Of a DNA stretch of 64,000 nucleotides, positions 32,240-42,011 are shown piece by piece; position 1 is the first letter of the stretch; each line of letters opens with the position of its first letter. Position numbers and translations under genes: made by a program. Source of the stretch: Bacillota bacterium (lineage in GTDB: Bacteria; Bacillota; Bacilli; Paenibacillales; NBRC-103111); assembly GCA_023388055.1 (NCBI GenBank), contig JAEWGW010000013.1, positions 1 to 64,000 on the forward strand. The letters run 5' to 3'. The notes beneath the pieces were generated by a model that was not told the DNA's origin, did not search any database, and was given only the letters and a program-made list of their open reading frames with translations.

Positions 32240-33046
32240 TTAACCCAATTGGGCGATAAACAAGCTGATATCCTGGTACACTTCCTCACGGTCGGAGTCT
32301 AGCAGAATGCCATGAGAGCTGTTGGGGTAAACCTTCATTTCCTTCTTTTGGGAGGAGACCCGGTTATAGATGTATGGAGCACTGGCAGGCAGGGCGGCCC
32401 GATCCAGTTCTCCCTGAGCGATAAAAAGAGGCACGTTCACGCGGTCCAGCTTCTTCTTAACGTTAAACAGCAGCTTGCGGAAGTGGACTACGCAGGGCAC
32501 CGGCGTACGGTCATAGGCGAGAGATTCGTTGACCATGTTTTCCCACCCGGCCGGGCGGCGCTTGGAGATATACTTGACGAAGAATTGGACCCACGCGGCG
32601 AACATCAGAGACCGGCTGCCCAGGTGGATCGGCGTCGCCAAGGTGACTACACCCGGCACCTGCTCCTCCATCGCCAGCTTCAGAGACAAGAGCCCGCCCA
32701 TGGAATGGCCAATGGGGATTACCCGTTCGTACCCCTGCCGGATCAGGACGGCAAACTCGTCCCTCACGCAGCTCCACCAGTCCCGGAAGCCTGTCCGGAT
32801 CATATCCTCCGGTGTGGTCCCGTGCCCGGGCAGCAGAATGGCTTTGACCGTATATCCCAGATCATTGAGATAGTACCCCAACCGGCGGAATTCGGAAGGG
32901 GACCCGGTAAACCCGTGGATCAGGAGCGCCACGGTATCCTTGTGTTCGCCCCAGCCCTCCAGAAAAAACGGCTCCGGCGTGCCGAACAATCTGGCTGCCG
33001 GATCTTTGTCTGCCAATACTTGCGCCTCGGTGGTGAATGCATGCAT
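32240..33046 (-). CDS. est: Carboxylesterase, alpha/beta hydrolase (Est30/YvaK type)
   Basis: ATG 33046 follows AAGGAGG and is preferred over the longer frame; 268 residues. The oxyanion-hole motif LLIHGFTGSP is followed by the nucleophile elbow GHSMGG. Near the C-terminus come the acid residue in AQGELDRAALP and the catalytic His in NSSHGILLDSDRE. These fit thermostable Bacillus/Geobacillus carboxylesterases that cleave short-chain esters. In Bacillales this gene usually lies between secG and rnr, exactly as here. Cytoplasmic, with no signal peptide. Confidence 0.9.
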   Translation of the reverse strand: MHAFTTEAQVLADKDPAARLFGTPEPFFLEGWGEHKDTVALLIHGFTGSPSEFRRLGYYLNDLGYTVKAILLPGHGTTPEDMIRTGFRDWWSCVRDEFAVLIRQGYERVIPIGHSMGGLLSLKLAMEEQVPGVVTLATPIHLGSRSLMFAAWVQFFVKYISKRRPAGWENMVNESLAYDRTPVPCVVHFRKLLFNVKKKLDRVNVPLFIAQGELDRAALPASAPYIYNRVSSQKKEMKVYPNSSHGILLDSDREEVYQDISLFIAQLG

Positions 33047-33161
33047 CAATTCCGTTTCCTCCTTCTCCGTGCCCCTCGCTTCTTGACGTCCTGTCCTGTA
33101 CAGCAATATATGCCCACGCCCGGCAAGGTGTGCCCATCTGATGTTTATGGATAAATAAAAA

Positions 33162-33183
33162 CAGCAGGAGTATGCCCCTGCTG
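33162..33183 (-). terminator. Terminator after secG
   Basis: On the minus strand CAGCAGGGGCATACTCCTGCTG folds with a 7-bp stem, followed by TTTTTATTT. Confidence 0.8.
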
Positions 33184-33222
33184 CGTATCATCTATGTTGG
33201 TTGATGAAACCCAATCCTTACT

Positions 33223-33453
33223 TCACGCGAAATAAGCAACCAGAAGAGCCACTACGATAAAGGCAATGGCCAGTCCCATTGTTACACGTGAGAGGAGAAG
33301 ATCCATGCCGCGGGCCTTTTGTTTACCGAACAGATGCTCAGCGCCCCCGGTAATGGCACCGGACAAACCTGCGCTTTTGCCTTTCTGAAGCAGAACAACC
33401 GCGATCAGACCAATGGATACGATAATCAGGACTACCTTCAAAAAGACATCCAT
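33223..33453 (-). CDS. secG: Preprotein translocase subunit SecG
   Basis: ATG 33453 follows GGGAGG and gives 76 residues, the usual SecG length. Two membrane helices (VFLKVVLIIVSIGLIAVVLLQ and LAIAFIVVALLVAYFA) flank the conserved loop GKSAGLSGAITGGAEHLFGKQKARG. SecG aids the SecYEG channel in protein export. Confidence 0.95.
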   Translation of the reverse strand: MDVFLKVVLIIVSIGLIAVVLLQKGKSAGLSGAITGGAEHLFGKQKARGMDLLLSRVTMGLAIAFIVVALLVAYFA

Positions 33454-33641
33454 TACATGTGTACCTCCCAAAGTTTCAAGAGCCTTCAGTAGGCCCAAAC
33501 AAAGTGTCGTCGTTATAGACAGCAAGAGTATTGTACCACAACAGGTGTGAAATTACAACGTCTGGGCAAAGTTCCAGCAATGGCAGCGCGCTTTTGTCCA
33601 ATTGCGGCTAACCAGCCTGCTTTGTTCTGCAAAAATGCCGC

Positions 33642-34367
33642 CTACCGGCGTTCGTAACCGCCATATGAGTTGCCCATCTCCCGTTCACCGGGACGGGAGC
33701 GGGAGCGGCGTTTGCCGAAGAAGCATTGCAGTGCGCGTTTGGCGCACCACAGGGCGAACAGCAGGAACCAGGCACCCCAAACGGGGGCGGGAATGCCGCT
33801 GGCCTGCGCCAGCAGGGTGCTGTCTCCAGCCTGGCCCGGGCGGTTGATAGCCAAGATTAGGATATACAGCGCACCGGATACCGATTCCTCCAGGGTCAGG
33901 AAAGCCAGCACCAGGTAGTACCACTTCATAACCACCCGGTTCCCCCACAGCAGCACCACCACGTTCAGGGCGATAAAACCGGCCAGCCACATCATGCCAT
34001 AGCCGTTGCGCACGAACAAAACCAGGGAAACCACCGCCAGCAGGGTGATGGCATACAAGCCCTCTTTTTGCCGGCTGCGGGCGTTCAGGGCAAACAGCAG
34101 CCACGCGAACAAGGAGGCGCTCATATACCCCGCCAGCCCCACGGGAATGCGGGACCAGGGTTTGGTGATGAGGCTGCGGGTTACGCCGCTGTGGTCGGCG
34201 TACAGCTCGATATACATGACCTTACCGGATAACAGAAGCGTTGCCACCGCATGGCCGAATTCATGGATCATGGTGTCCAGATAGCGGAAGAAGGAGGAGA
34301 ACGGAATGAGGTTGGTGACAAACACTGAGCCAATCAAAAACAACACCGTCAGCATCCATTTGCTCAT
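33642..34367 (-). CDS. M50B-like membrane metalloprotease family protein
   Basis: This 241-residue protein has about six membrane helices. The zinc motif HEFGH (residues 36-40) lies in the first third, just after TM1, as in M50B-type site-2 protease relatives of Firmicutes. A second metal ligand motif is not obvious, so activity is uncertain. The C-terminal tail is basic and cytosolic. It sits alone between eno and secG. The substrate is unknown. Confidence 0.8.
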   Translation of the reverse strand: MSKWMLTVLFLIGSVFVTNLIPFSSFFRYLDTMIHEFGHAVATLLLSGKVMYIELYADHSGVTRSLITKPWSRIPVGLAGYMSASLFAWLLFALNARSRQKEGLYAITLLAVVSLVLFVRNGYGMMWLAGFIALNVVVLLWGNRVVMKWYYLVLAFLTLEESVSGALYILILAINRPGQAGDSTLLAQASGIPAPVWGAWFLLFALWCAKRALQCFFGKRRSRSRPGEREMGNSYGGYERR

Positions 34368-34483
34368 CTACTGTTCCTCCTAAGCGGGCCGTCTTAGCTA
34401 ATGCCTGATCCGCCGCCGCTGCCGTCATTTCCTTTATCCTAGCTTATATGGGAAAAGGATGCAAACACCCCAAAAACAAAAAA

Positions 34484-34511
34484 GCATGCAGCAGGAAATC
34501 CTGCCGCATGC
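34484..34511 (-). terminator. Terminator of the glycolytic operon
   Basis: On the minus strand GCATGCGGCAGGA pairs with TCCTGCTGCATGC (one G-T mismatch-type pair), followed by TTTTTTG. It lies 35 bases after eno. Confidence 0.85.
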
Positions 34512-34545
34512 CCTAACGCTCCGCCGCGAAGCGGAAGCTGTTATA

Positions 34546-35838
34546 TTACTTGAATTTCTTCAGGTTGTAGAATGCCTTCTTGCCGGCATATTGAGCTACA
34601 TAGGACAGCTCGTCTTCGATGCGCAGCAATTGGTTGTACTTGGCCACACGGTCAGTACGGGAAGGTGCGCCAGTCTTGATTTGGCCAGCGTTGGTAGCTA
34701 CAGCGATGTCGGCGATGGTGCTGTCTTCGGACTCACCGGAACGGTGGGAAACAACAGCAGTGTAGCCGGCGCGCTTCGCCATTTCGATAGCGTCGAAGGT
34801 TTCAGTCAAGGTACCGATTTGGTTAACCTTGATCAGGATGGAGTTACCGATGTTTTCATCGATACCCTTCTCCAGACGGGTGGTGTTGGTTACGAACAGG
34901 TCGTCGCCAACCAGTTGAACCTTGTTGCCCAGCTTCTCGGTAAGCAGCTTCCAGCCTTCCCAGTCATCTTCAGAGCAGCCGTCTTCGATGGTGATGATCG
35001 GGTACTTGTCAACCCAGGAAGCCATGAGGTCAACGAATTCAGCGGAGGTGTAGGACTTGCCTTCGCCTTCCAGGTGGTACTTGCCATCCTTGAAGAACTC
35101 GGTGGAAGCAACGTCCATACCCAGGAATACGTCAACGCCCGGCTTGTAGCCAGCGCGCTCGATCGCCACGAGGATGGTGGAGAGAGCTTCTTCGTTGGAG
35201 CCGAAGTTCGGAGCGAAGCCGCCTTCGTCACCTACTGCAGTGTTCAAGCCCTTTTCCTTCAGAACGGTCTTCAGGTTGTGGAAGATTTCTGCGCCGGTGC
35301 GGAGAGCTTCCTTGAAGGACTCAGCGCCAACAGGCAGGATCATGAATTCTTGCACGTCTACGTTGTTGTCGGCATGTGCGCCGCCGTTTACGATGTTCAT
35401 CATCGGAACCGGCAGAGTCTTGGCGTTGAAGCCGCCCAGGTACACATACAGCGGAACGTCCAGTGCGTCTGCAGCAGCGCGTGCTACAGCCATGGATACA
35501 GCCAGGATCGCATTAGCGCCCAGCTTGCCCTTGTTGTGAGTGCCGTCCAGCTCGATCATCTTAGTGTCGATGCCCACTTGGTCAAGAGCGTCCAGACCGA
35601 TGATTTCGGGAGCGATCACGTCGTTCACGTTTTCAACAGCCTTCAGAACGCCTTTGCCCAGGTAACGGGACTTGTCGTTGTCACGGAGCTCAACGGCTTC
35701 GTGTGCGCCAGTGGAAGCGCCGGAGGGAACGATAGCGCGGCCTACTGCGCCGGATTCCAGGTATACTTCTACTTCTACTGTCGGATTGCCGCGGGAGTCC
35801 AATACTTCCCGTGCGTATACGTCGGAGATAATGGTCAT
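34546..35838 (-). CDS. eno: Enolase
   Basis: This 430-residue protein is full length. It converts 2-phosphoglycerate to phosphoenolpyruvate in glycolysis. Visible signatures are ARExLDSRGNPTVEVEV at the N-terminus, GGAHADNNVDVQEFMI, and the magnesium- and substrate-binding stretches TIEDGCSEDDW, LVGDDLFVTN, LIKVNQIGTLTET and VVSHRSGESED. It is the last gene of the cggR operon. Confidence 0.98.
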   Translation of the reverse strand: MTIISDVYAREVLDSRGNPTVEVEVYLESGAVGRAIVPSGASTGAHEAVELRDNDKSRYLGKGVLKAVENVNDVIAPEIIGLDALDQVGIDTKMIELDGTHNKGKLGANAILAVSMAVARAAADALDVPLYVYLGGFNAKTLPVPMMNIVNGGAHADNNVDVQEFMILPVGAESFKEALRTGAEIFHNLKTVLKEKGLNTAVGDEGGFAPNFGSNEEALSTILVAIERAGYKPGVDVFLGMDVASTEFFKDGKYHLEGEGKSYTSAEFVDLMASWVDKYPIITIEDGCSEDDWEGWKLLTEKLGNKVQLVGDDLFVTNTTRLEKGIDENIGNSILIKVNQIGTLTETFDAIEMAKRAGYTAVVSHRSGESEDSTIADIAVATNAGQIKTGAPSRTDRVAKYNQLLRIEDELSYVAQYAGKKAFYNLKKFK

Positions 35839-35937
35839 GATGGGTAATCGCTCCTTCTATAGAGATATGTGTGTTGTACCGGCGGATGCTGCTCTCGAGC
35901 GCAAGCCTCCAAGCCGGGCCTTACGCCTTGCATAAGC

Positions 35938-37479
35938 TTACTTGCTTTCGATCAGGGTGGTGCCGGTCATTTCGGCAGGAAGCGCAACGCCCAGAATATC
36001 CAGCATGGTCGGTGCGATATCCGCCAGGATGCCGCCGGAGCGCAGAGTGAAGGTCCGGTCAGTAATGATAAACGGAACCGGGCTGGTGGTATGCGCCGTG
36101 TTCGGACTGTCATCCGCATTGCGGACGGTTTCGGCGTTGCCGTGGTCGGCTGTGATCAGCGCAACCCCGCCTGCGGCGTGAATGGCGTCCAGTACCTTGC
36201 CGAGGCAATCGTCAACAGCTTCTACCGCTTTGATGGCGGGCGCAAGCATTCCTGAATGGCCGACCATGTCCGCGTTAGCGAAGTTCAGGATAATCACATC
36301 GTGCTCACCGGACTCAATTTCCTTCACAGTGGAAGCAGTCAGCTCGTATGCGCTCATCTCCGGCTGCAGATCATAAGTGGCAACCTTCGGCGAGTTGATC
36401 AGCACACGCTTCTCTCCCGGCAGCTCCACATCACGTCCGCCGCTGAAGAAGAAGGTCACGTGAGGATATTTTTCCGTTTCGGCTGTACGCAGCTGCTTGA
36501 GTCCGTTTTGAACCAGTACTTCACCCAGGGTGTTGTCCAGGTTCTTAGGGGAATAGGCTACGAAGCCCTTCACCGTTTCGGCAAAAACAGTCATACATAC
36601 ATAGTGCAGGTTCAGCGGGCGTCCCGGGCCACGGTCGAAGCCTTGGAAATCTTCGTTGGTGAACACCAGAGACAGCTGAATGGCACGGTCGGGACGGAAG
36701 TTGAAGAAAATAACGGAATCGTTGGATTCTACCTTCGTCAGCGGTTTGCCCTCGCCATCCACAATGACGGTAGGCAGTACGAACTCGTCGTAGATCGCCT
36801 TTTCGTAATTTTCCTCAATCGCCTTAACCGGATCGGTATGGGTTGGGCCTTCACCGTACACCATAGCGCGGTAGGATTTCTCCACACGCTCCCAGCGCTT
36901 GTCACGGTCCATGGCATAATAACGGCCTTGGACAGTGGCGATGTGGCCTACACCCAGCTCCTCCGTCTTGGCAACCAGCTGCTCCATGTACTTCTTGGCA
37001 CTGTCGGGCGCAACGTCGCGGCCGTCCAGGAAAGCATGGATGTAAACTTCCTGCAGGCCTTCCTTCTTGGCCAGCTCCAGAAGCGCGAACAGATGCGCGA
37101 TGTGGCTGTGTACACCGCCATCGGACAACAGCCCGTACAGGTGAAGCTTGGTGCCGTTTTGCTTGGCGTGGCGGACCGCGCCCAGCAGGGTTTCATTGTC
37201 GTAGAAATCTCCGTCGCGGACGGACTTGGTGATGCGGGTCAGGTCCTGATACACGATCCGGCCTGCGCCGATATTCAAGTGTCCAACTTCAGAGTTGCCC
37301 ATTTGGCCTTCCGGCAAACCTACAGCCTCGCCGCAAGCGGTGAGCGTGGTGTACGGATATTCAGCCTTGATGCGGTCGTAATTGGGCTTCTTGGCTTGTT
37401 CGACAGCATTCCCCTGAACGCCGTCGCGCAGTCCGAAGCCGTCCAGAATTATCAATGCTACCGGTTTGGGTCTTGCCAT
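35938..37479 (-). CDS. gpmI: 2,3-bisphosphoglycerate-independent phosphoglycerate mutase
   Basis: ATG 37479 with GGAAGGAG upstream gives 513 residues, the standard length. This manganese enzyme interconverts 3- and 2-phosphoglycerate. Signatures are LIILDGFGLRD, the phosphoserine loop MGNSEVGHLNIGAGR, FNFRPDRA, and the metal site TADHGNAE. It starts 2 bases after the tpiA stop. Confidence 0.97.
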   Translation of the reverse strand: MARPKPVALIILDGFGLRDGVQGNAVEQAKKPNYDRIKAEYPYTTLTACGEAVGLPEGQMGNSEVGHLNIGAGRIVYQDLTRITKSVRDGDFYDNETLLGAVRHAKQNGTKLHLYGLLSDGGVHSHIAHLFALLELAKKEGLQEVYIHAFLDGRDVAPDSAKKYMEQLVAKTEELGVGHIATVQGRYYAMDRDKRWERVEKSYRAMVYGEGPTHTDPVKAIEENYEKAIYDEFVLPTVIVDGEGKPLTKVESNDSVIFFNFRPDRAIQLSLVFTNEDFQGFDRGPGRPLNLHYVCMTVFAETVKGFVAYSPKNLDNTLGEVLVQNGLKQLRTAETEKYPHVTFFFSGGRDVELPGEKRVLINSPKVATYDLQPEMSAYELTASTVKEIESGEHDVIILNFANADMVGHSGMLAPAIKAVEAVDDCLGKVLDAIHAAGGVALITADHGNAETVRNADDSPNTAHTTSPVPFIITDRTFTLRSGGILADIAPTMLDILGVALPAEMTGTTLIESK

Positions 37480-37480
37480 C

Positions 37481-38236
37481 TTACTTCGCTCCTTCCACCA
37501 GCGCGATGTAGGAAGCCGGCTCCAGGCTGGCGCCACCTACAAGGGCTCCGTCAATATCGGCCTTGGCCATATATTCGCTGATGTTGTTCGGCTTCACGCT
37601 GCCGCCGTATTGGATACGGACAGCCTGCGCCACTTCGCCGTTGAATTGCTCGGCCACCACGCTGCGGATGTAGCTAATCACTTCATTAGCATCCTCTGCA
37701 GTGGAGGATTTGCCGGTGCCGATGGCCCAGATGGGCTCATAAGCGATAACGGTTTGGGCAGCTTGCTCGGCAGTCAGACCGGTCAGTGCAGCCACGGTTT
37801 GCACCCGGCACACTTCCTTGGTTTCACCTGCTTCGCGCTCCTCCAGCTTCTCGCCTACGCAGAGAATCGGAGTCAAGCCGTGTTTGAAGGCTGCCAGAAC
37901 CTTCTTGTTGACGATTTCGTCGGTTTCCGCAAAATAAGCTCTGCGCTCGGAGTGGCCGATAATGACATACTCCACGCCCAGATCCTTCAACATGATCCCG
38001 CTGATCTCGCCGGTATAGGCGCCATTGTCTTCAAAGTGAAGATTTTGTGCGCCAACCTTGATGGTGGTGCCTTGGAAAGCCTGTACAAGGGCCGGCAGAT
38101 TGGTGAACGGGGCGCAAACCACGCTCTCCACGCCTGCAAGCTCAGCCTTACCCTTCACTTCATCAGCGAAGGCTACCGCTTCCTTGACGGTTTTGAACAT
38201 TTTCCAGTTGCCGGCAATGATAGGTGTTCTGCTCAC
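37481..38236 (-). CDS. tpiA: Triosephosphate isomerase
   Basis: GTG 38236 is chosen because AAGGAGGGG precedes it and it yields the normal start MSRTPIIAGNWKMFKT; 251 residues. Catalytic residues are in GNWKMFK (Lys), IIGHSERR (His) and YEPIWAIGTG (Glu), and the phosphate-binding GGSV is near the end. Confidence 0.97.
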   Translation of the reverse strand: MSRTPIIAGNWKMFKTVKEAVAFADEVKGKAELAGVESVVCAPFTNLPALVQAFQGTTIKVGAQNLHFEDNGAYTGEISGIMLKDLGVEYVIIGHSERRAYFAETDEIVNKKVLAAFKHGLTPILCVGEKLEEREAGETKEVCRVQTVAALTGLTAEQAAQTVIAYEPIWAIGTGKSSTAEDANEVISYIRSVVAEQFNGEVAQAVRIQYGGSVKPNNISEYMAKADIDGALVGGASLEPASYIALVEGAK

Positions 38237-38340
38237 AGAGGTCCCCTCCTTATAAATCCCCACAAAGTGAAGACTAACCTTCGAAGTTTAATCCGATTAC
38301 TTTGCGGGGACCCCGAAAATTCTAAAGAACAACCACTAAA

Positions 38341-39525
38341 TTACTTATCGTTCAAAGCTACAACGCCCGGAAGAGCCTTGCCTTCCATGAACTCCAGGGA
38401 AGCGCCGCCGCCGGTGGAGATGTGGTCCATCTTGCTGCCCAGGTTGAACTTCTCAACCGCAGCTGCAGAGTCGCCGCCGCCGATAACGGTGTAGCCTGCG
38501 GTTTCCGCACAAGCTTCGCCTACAGCCTTGGTGCCGGCTGCAAAAGCGTCCATTTCGAATACGCCCATCGGTCCGTTCCAAACAACCAGCTTGGAGTTCT
38601 TGATGGTGTCGGCATAGATCTTGGAGGTTTTCGGTCCGATATCCAGACCCAACCAGCCGTCCGGAATCGCGTCTACATCCACAATCTTGGTTTCAGCGTT
38701 GGCATCGAACTTGTCGGCTACCACTACGTCAACCGGAATCAGGAGGTTAATACCCTTTTCCTTCGCCTTGTTAATGAAGGTTTTGGCCAGCTCAAGCTTC
38801 TCTTCATCCAGCATGGAAGCGCCAATGCTGTAGCCTTGGGCCTTCAGGAAGGTGAAGCAGAGTCCGCCGCCCAGAATCAGGTTGTCGGACAGATTGATCA
38901 GGTTGTCGATGACATCGATCTTGTCCTTTACCTTAGCGCCGCCGATGATCGCGGTGAAAGGACGCTCCGGATTGGACAGAGCCTTACCCAACACGTCCAG
39001 TTCCTTCTCCATCAGAAGACCGGAAACGGCAGGCAGGTATTGTGCGATACCGGCAGTGGAGGAATGCGCACGGTGAGCAGCACCGAAGGCATCATTCACG
39101 AACAGGTCAGCCAGCTCAGCGAATTGCTTAGCCAGCTCGGCATCGTTCTTTTCTTCGCCCTTGTAGAAACGGACGTTTTCCAGAACCAGCACGTCACCGT
39201 TTTTCAGTTCCGCGATTTGAGCCTTTACCGCATCGCCAACTGCTTCGTCAGCCTTGGCAACCGGCTTGCCCAGCAGCTCGCCCAGACGGACGGCAGCCGG
39301 AGTCAGACGCATGCTGTCCACGAACTCACCCTTGGGACGGCCCATGTGGGAAGCCAGGATAACCTTGGCGCCTTGCTCGATTAAGTATTTGATGGTGGGA
39401 AGGGTTTCCCGGATCCGGGTATCGTCAGTGATGACGCCGTTTTCCAGCGGTACGTTGAAGTCGACGCGGACAAACACGCGTTTGCCGGCCAGATCGGCCA
39501 CGTCACGAATGCTCTTCTTGTTCAT
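38341..39525 (-). CDS. pgk: Phosphoglycerate kinase
   Basis: This 394-residue protein is complete. It makes ATP from 1,3-bisphosphoglycerate. The signature RVFVRVDFNVPL is at the N-terminus, with SHMGRPKG and the C-terminal nucleotide-binding GGGDSAAAVEKF and STGGGASLEF. It lies 123 bases after gap and 104 bases before tpiA in the operon. Confidence 0.98.
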   Translation of the reverse strand: MNKKSIRDVADLAGKRVFVRVDFNVPLENGVITDDTRIRETLPTIKYLIEQGAKVILASHMGRPKGEFVDSMRLTPAAVRLGELLGKPVAKADEAVGDAVKAQIAELKNGDVLVLENVRFYKGEEKNDAELAKQFAELADLFVNDAFGAAHRAHSSTAGIAQYLPAVSGLLMEKELDVLGKALSNPERPFTAIIGGAKVKDKIDVIDNLINLSDNLILGGGLCFTFLKAQGYSIGASMLDEEKLELAKTFINKAKEKGINLLIPVDVVVADKFDANAETKIVDVDAIPDGWLGLDIGPKTSKIYADTIKNSKLVVWNGPMGVFEMDAFAAGTKAVGEACAETAGYTVIGGGDSAAAVEKFNLGSKMDHISTGGGASLEFMEGKALPGVVALNDK

Positions 39526-39648
39526 TTTGTCTAACCTCCGCCTAAAAAGTGAAAAGTCAAGGTTCCGGTATGGATACCTTCATTCATTTTGAAGAGCGGA
39601 AGAGACCCTCGTCTGTTCCGCTCTTTGGTTGTTCACCCAATTATGGTT

Positions 39649-40656
39649 TTACTTAGCCAGCTTTGCGAAGTATTCCAAGGTACGGATCAATTGGGCGGTG
39701 TAGGACATTTCGTTGTCGTACCAAGAAACGGTCTTAACCAGTTGCTTGTCGCCAACAGTCAGGATCTTGGTTTGGGTAGCATCGAACAAGGAGCCGTAGG
39801 TGCAGCCGATTACGTCGGAGGACACGATTTCGTCTTCGGTGTAGCCGAAGGATTCGTTGGCAGCAGCCTTCATCACAGCGTTGATTTCGTCAACAGTTGC
39901 TTTCTTCTCCAGAACAGTAGTCAGCTCAGTCAGGGAGCCTGTCGGAGTCGGTACACGTTGAGCAGCGCCGTCCAGCTTGCCCTTCAGTTCCGGAATAACC
40001 AGGCCGATTGCCTTAGCAGCACCGGTGGTGTTCGGGATGATGTTTTCAGCAGCGGCACGGGCACGACGGAAGTCGCCCTTGCGGTGCGGAGCATCCAGGG
40101 TGTTTTGGTCGCCGGTGTAAGCATGGATGGTAGTCATCAAGCCTTGAACGATACCGAAGTTATCATTCAGAGCCTTAGCCATCGGAGCCAGGCAGTTCGT
40201 GGTGCAGGATGCGCCGGAGATTACAGTCTCGGAGCCGTCCAGGATTTCATGGTTGGTGTTGTAAACAACAGTCTTGATTTCGCCTGTTGCAGGAGCGGAG
40301 ATAACAACCTTCTTAGCGCCGCCCTTCAGATGCTTCTCAGCAGCTTCTTGAGTTACGAAGAAGCCTGTGCATTCCAGAACGATTTCAACACCCAGGTCGC
40401 CCCAAGGAAGCTCTTCCGGCTTAGCGTTAGCCAGAACCTTAACTTCCTTTCCGTTAACCTTGAAGAAACCGTCATGTACTTCAACTTCGCCCTTGAAAGG
40501 ACCTTGGGTTGTATCATATTTCAAAAGATGAGCCAGCATTTTCGCGTCAGTCAAGTCGTTGATTGCAACAACTTCGATTCCTTCTACTTCTTGAATGCGA
40601 CGGAATGCCAGACGGCCGATACGTCCAAAACCGTTAATGCCCACTTTAACACTCAT
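39649..40656 (-). CDS. gap: Glyceraldehyde-3-phosphate dehydrogenase (glycolytic)
   Basis: This 335-residue protein is complete. It has the NAD-binding GINGFGRIGRLAFR and the catalytic motif SGASCTTNCLAP with the nucleophilic Cys. Placement directly after cggR identifies the catabolic GapA type, which feeds lower glycolysis and is controlled by CggR. Confidence 0.98.
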   Translation of the reverse strand: MSVKVGINGFGRIGRLAFRRIQEVEGIEVVAINDLTDAKMLAHLLKYDTTQGPFKGEVEVHDGFFKVNGKEVKVLANAKPEELPWGDLGVEIVLECTGFFVTQEAAEKHLKGGAKKVVISAPATGEIKTVVYNTNHEILDGSETVISGASCTTNCLAPMAKALNDNFGIVQGLMTTIHAYTGDQNTLDAPHRKGDFRRARAAAENIIPNTTGAAKAIGLVIPELKGKLDGAAQRVPTPTGSLTELTTVLEKKATVDEINAVMKAAANESFGYTEDEIVSSDVIGCTYGSLFDATQTKILTVGDKQLVKTVSWYDNEMSYTAQLIRTLEYFAKLAK

Positions 40657-40738
40657 TGATTGTTTCCTCCTAAAAATAAATTATTATCTCAAGACGAACC
40701 CTTAGATCCGTCAGGATAACGCTCTTATGCACTGCTCT

Positions 40739-41758
40739 TTAGTTGGTCTCCAGAATGGAGATGGCCGCAGCCTCGTCTGTCACCAGCACATGGCAGCCGA
40801 ACTTCAAAACGGCAGCAATGCTGGGAGCCTTGGAGCGCCCGCCCGCCACTGCGATAACCGCCTGGGTCTGCTGGATATCCTCCAGCTTGAGCCCAACAGT
40901 CGGCATCCGGTGAACCACCTTGCCAGACGCGTCAAAATAATAGCCAAATGCTTCGGCCAGCGCACCCTCCCGCTTCAGGGATTCAATGGTGGCGCTGTCG
41001 ATCTTCCTTCTTCTGGCCATAACACTAGCTTCCCCGATTCCATGCACAAGCATTCTGGCTTGGTGGATCACCTGGACAATTTCCTGGATATGGGGCTCCT
41101 GTATCAAGGACAGGTACGCCTCTTCCCCCAGATGATCGGGTACATGCATCAATCTGTACTGGCCGCCGGTTTTCTTGGCCATAGTGGAGGCAATGGTATT
41201 GGCCTGGAAATCCAGGCTTTCTCCCAAGCCGCCCCGCGCCGGAACAAACAGGCTTGCCTTCAGTTGGGGGCTGGGGCCCATGTGAGCAGCCACCTCGGCC
41301 ATTGTGGAGCCGCCGGTAACGGCGATAACACCCTCACGGACCGCCATCTTGCGGACTGCTGCCGCGCCGGCCCGTCCCAACTCGATCTTCGCATACGGCG
41401 AAGTATCCGAATCGCCCGGAACCACCACAGCCTGCTCCATGCCAAAACGCGCCTTCAGCTTATCCTCCAGCTCGGAGAGCCCGAACAGCTCCCGCACCAT
41501 AGGTTCGATGGCTTCCAGCAGGCTCCGGCCGGATTCACTGATCCGCATGCCATAGCTTTCCACATCAAGAAGGCCTTGGGCTTTGAGAAAATCCACTTCA
41601 CTGCGCAAAACTCTCTCCGTCATATCCAGCGAGGAAGCGAGTGTTCTCCGTCCGACCACCTTGGAGAGCATGATGTGATGCAGGATCGTGTAGCGCTTCC
41701 TCATGGTGTCCATTAAATCCGGCAGAAGCTGCTTCTGAATATCGAGCACGGACCTCAT
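40739..41758 (-). CDS. cggR: Central glycolytic genes regulator CggR
   Basis: ATG 41758 has AGGAGTGAG upstream and gives 339 residues, matching CggR of Bacillus (about 340). The N-terminal helix-turn-helix (VVGRRTLASSLDMTERVLRSEVDFLKAQGLL) precedes a SorC-type sugar-binding domain (VIAVTGGSTMAEVA, VPARGGLGE). CggR represses the operon until fructose-1,6-bisphosphate binds. A matching operator lies just upstream of the gene. The longer open frame upstream is promoter sequence. Confidence 0.96.
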   Translation of the reverse strand: MRSVLDIQKQLLPDLMDTMRKRYTILHHIMLSKVVGRRTLASSLDMTERVLRSEVDFLKAQGLLDVESYGMRISESGRSLLEAIEPMVRELFGLSELEDKLKARFGMEQAVVVPGDSDTSPYAKIELGRAGAAAVRKMAVREGVIAVTGGSTMAEVAAHMGPSPQLKASLFVPARGGLGESLDFQANTIASTMAKKTGGQYRLMHVPDHLGEEAYLSLIQEPHIQEIVQVIHQARMLVHGIGEASVMARRRKIDSATIESLKREGALAEAFGYYFDASGKVVHRMPTVGLKLEDIQQTQAVIAVAGGRSKAPSIAAVLKFGCHVLVTDEAAAISILETN

Positions 41759-41783
41759 CTTCTCACTCCTGGACAGGGTATTG

Positions 41784-41819
41784 GACCGGAAATGTCCCGC
41801 TCTTACATCTTTAGTCCCA
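41784..41819 (-). promoter_or_regulatory. CggR operator
   Basis: Read on the minus strand: TGGGAC-6-TGTA-4-CGGGAC-6-GGTC. This fits the known CggR site of two direct half-repeats CGGGAC-6-TGTC spaced by 4. It lies between the promoter and cggR, so CggR would block elongation of its own operon. Confidence 0.85.
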
Positions 41820-41865
41820 GCTAGGAATGACGACGCCATTCGACAGAGACTCTCTAGCCTCTTAC

Positions 41866-41894
41866 ATTGTATTCCTCTTCCTTGGAAAATGCAA
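41866..41894 (-). promoter_or_regulatory. Sigma-A promoter of the cggR operon
   Basis: TTGCAT (41894-41889) and TACAAT (41871-41866) on the minus strand with a 17-base spacer, about 45 bases upstream of the CggR operator. Confidence 0.8.
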
Positions 41895-42011
41895 GAATAC
41901 GGCGACGCTTTCAATTGTAAAGTTTTTAACCACAGGCGAATTGAACAAGGCCAAATTTGCCCATTATACAGGGCTCCCAAGGGTGTAAGCGGCACCAACA
42001 TTTCGGGTTAG

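Noticed and set aside
34459..40659. Long plus-strand open frames opposite eno, gpmI, tpiA, pgk and gap
   Set aside because: These mirror highly expressed glycolytic genes with biased codon use and show no own start signals.
41759..42001. N-terminal extension of CggR
   Set aside because: This segment contains the promoter and the CggR operator, and CggR has its normal length from ATG 41758.
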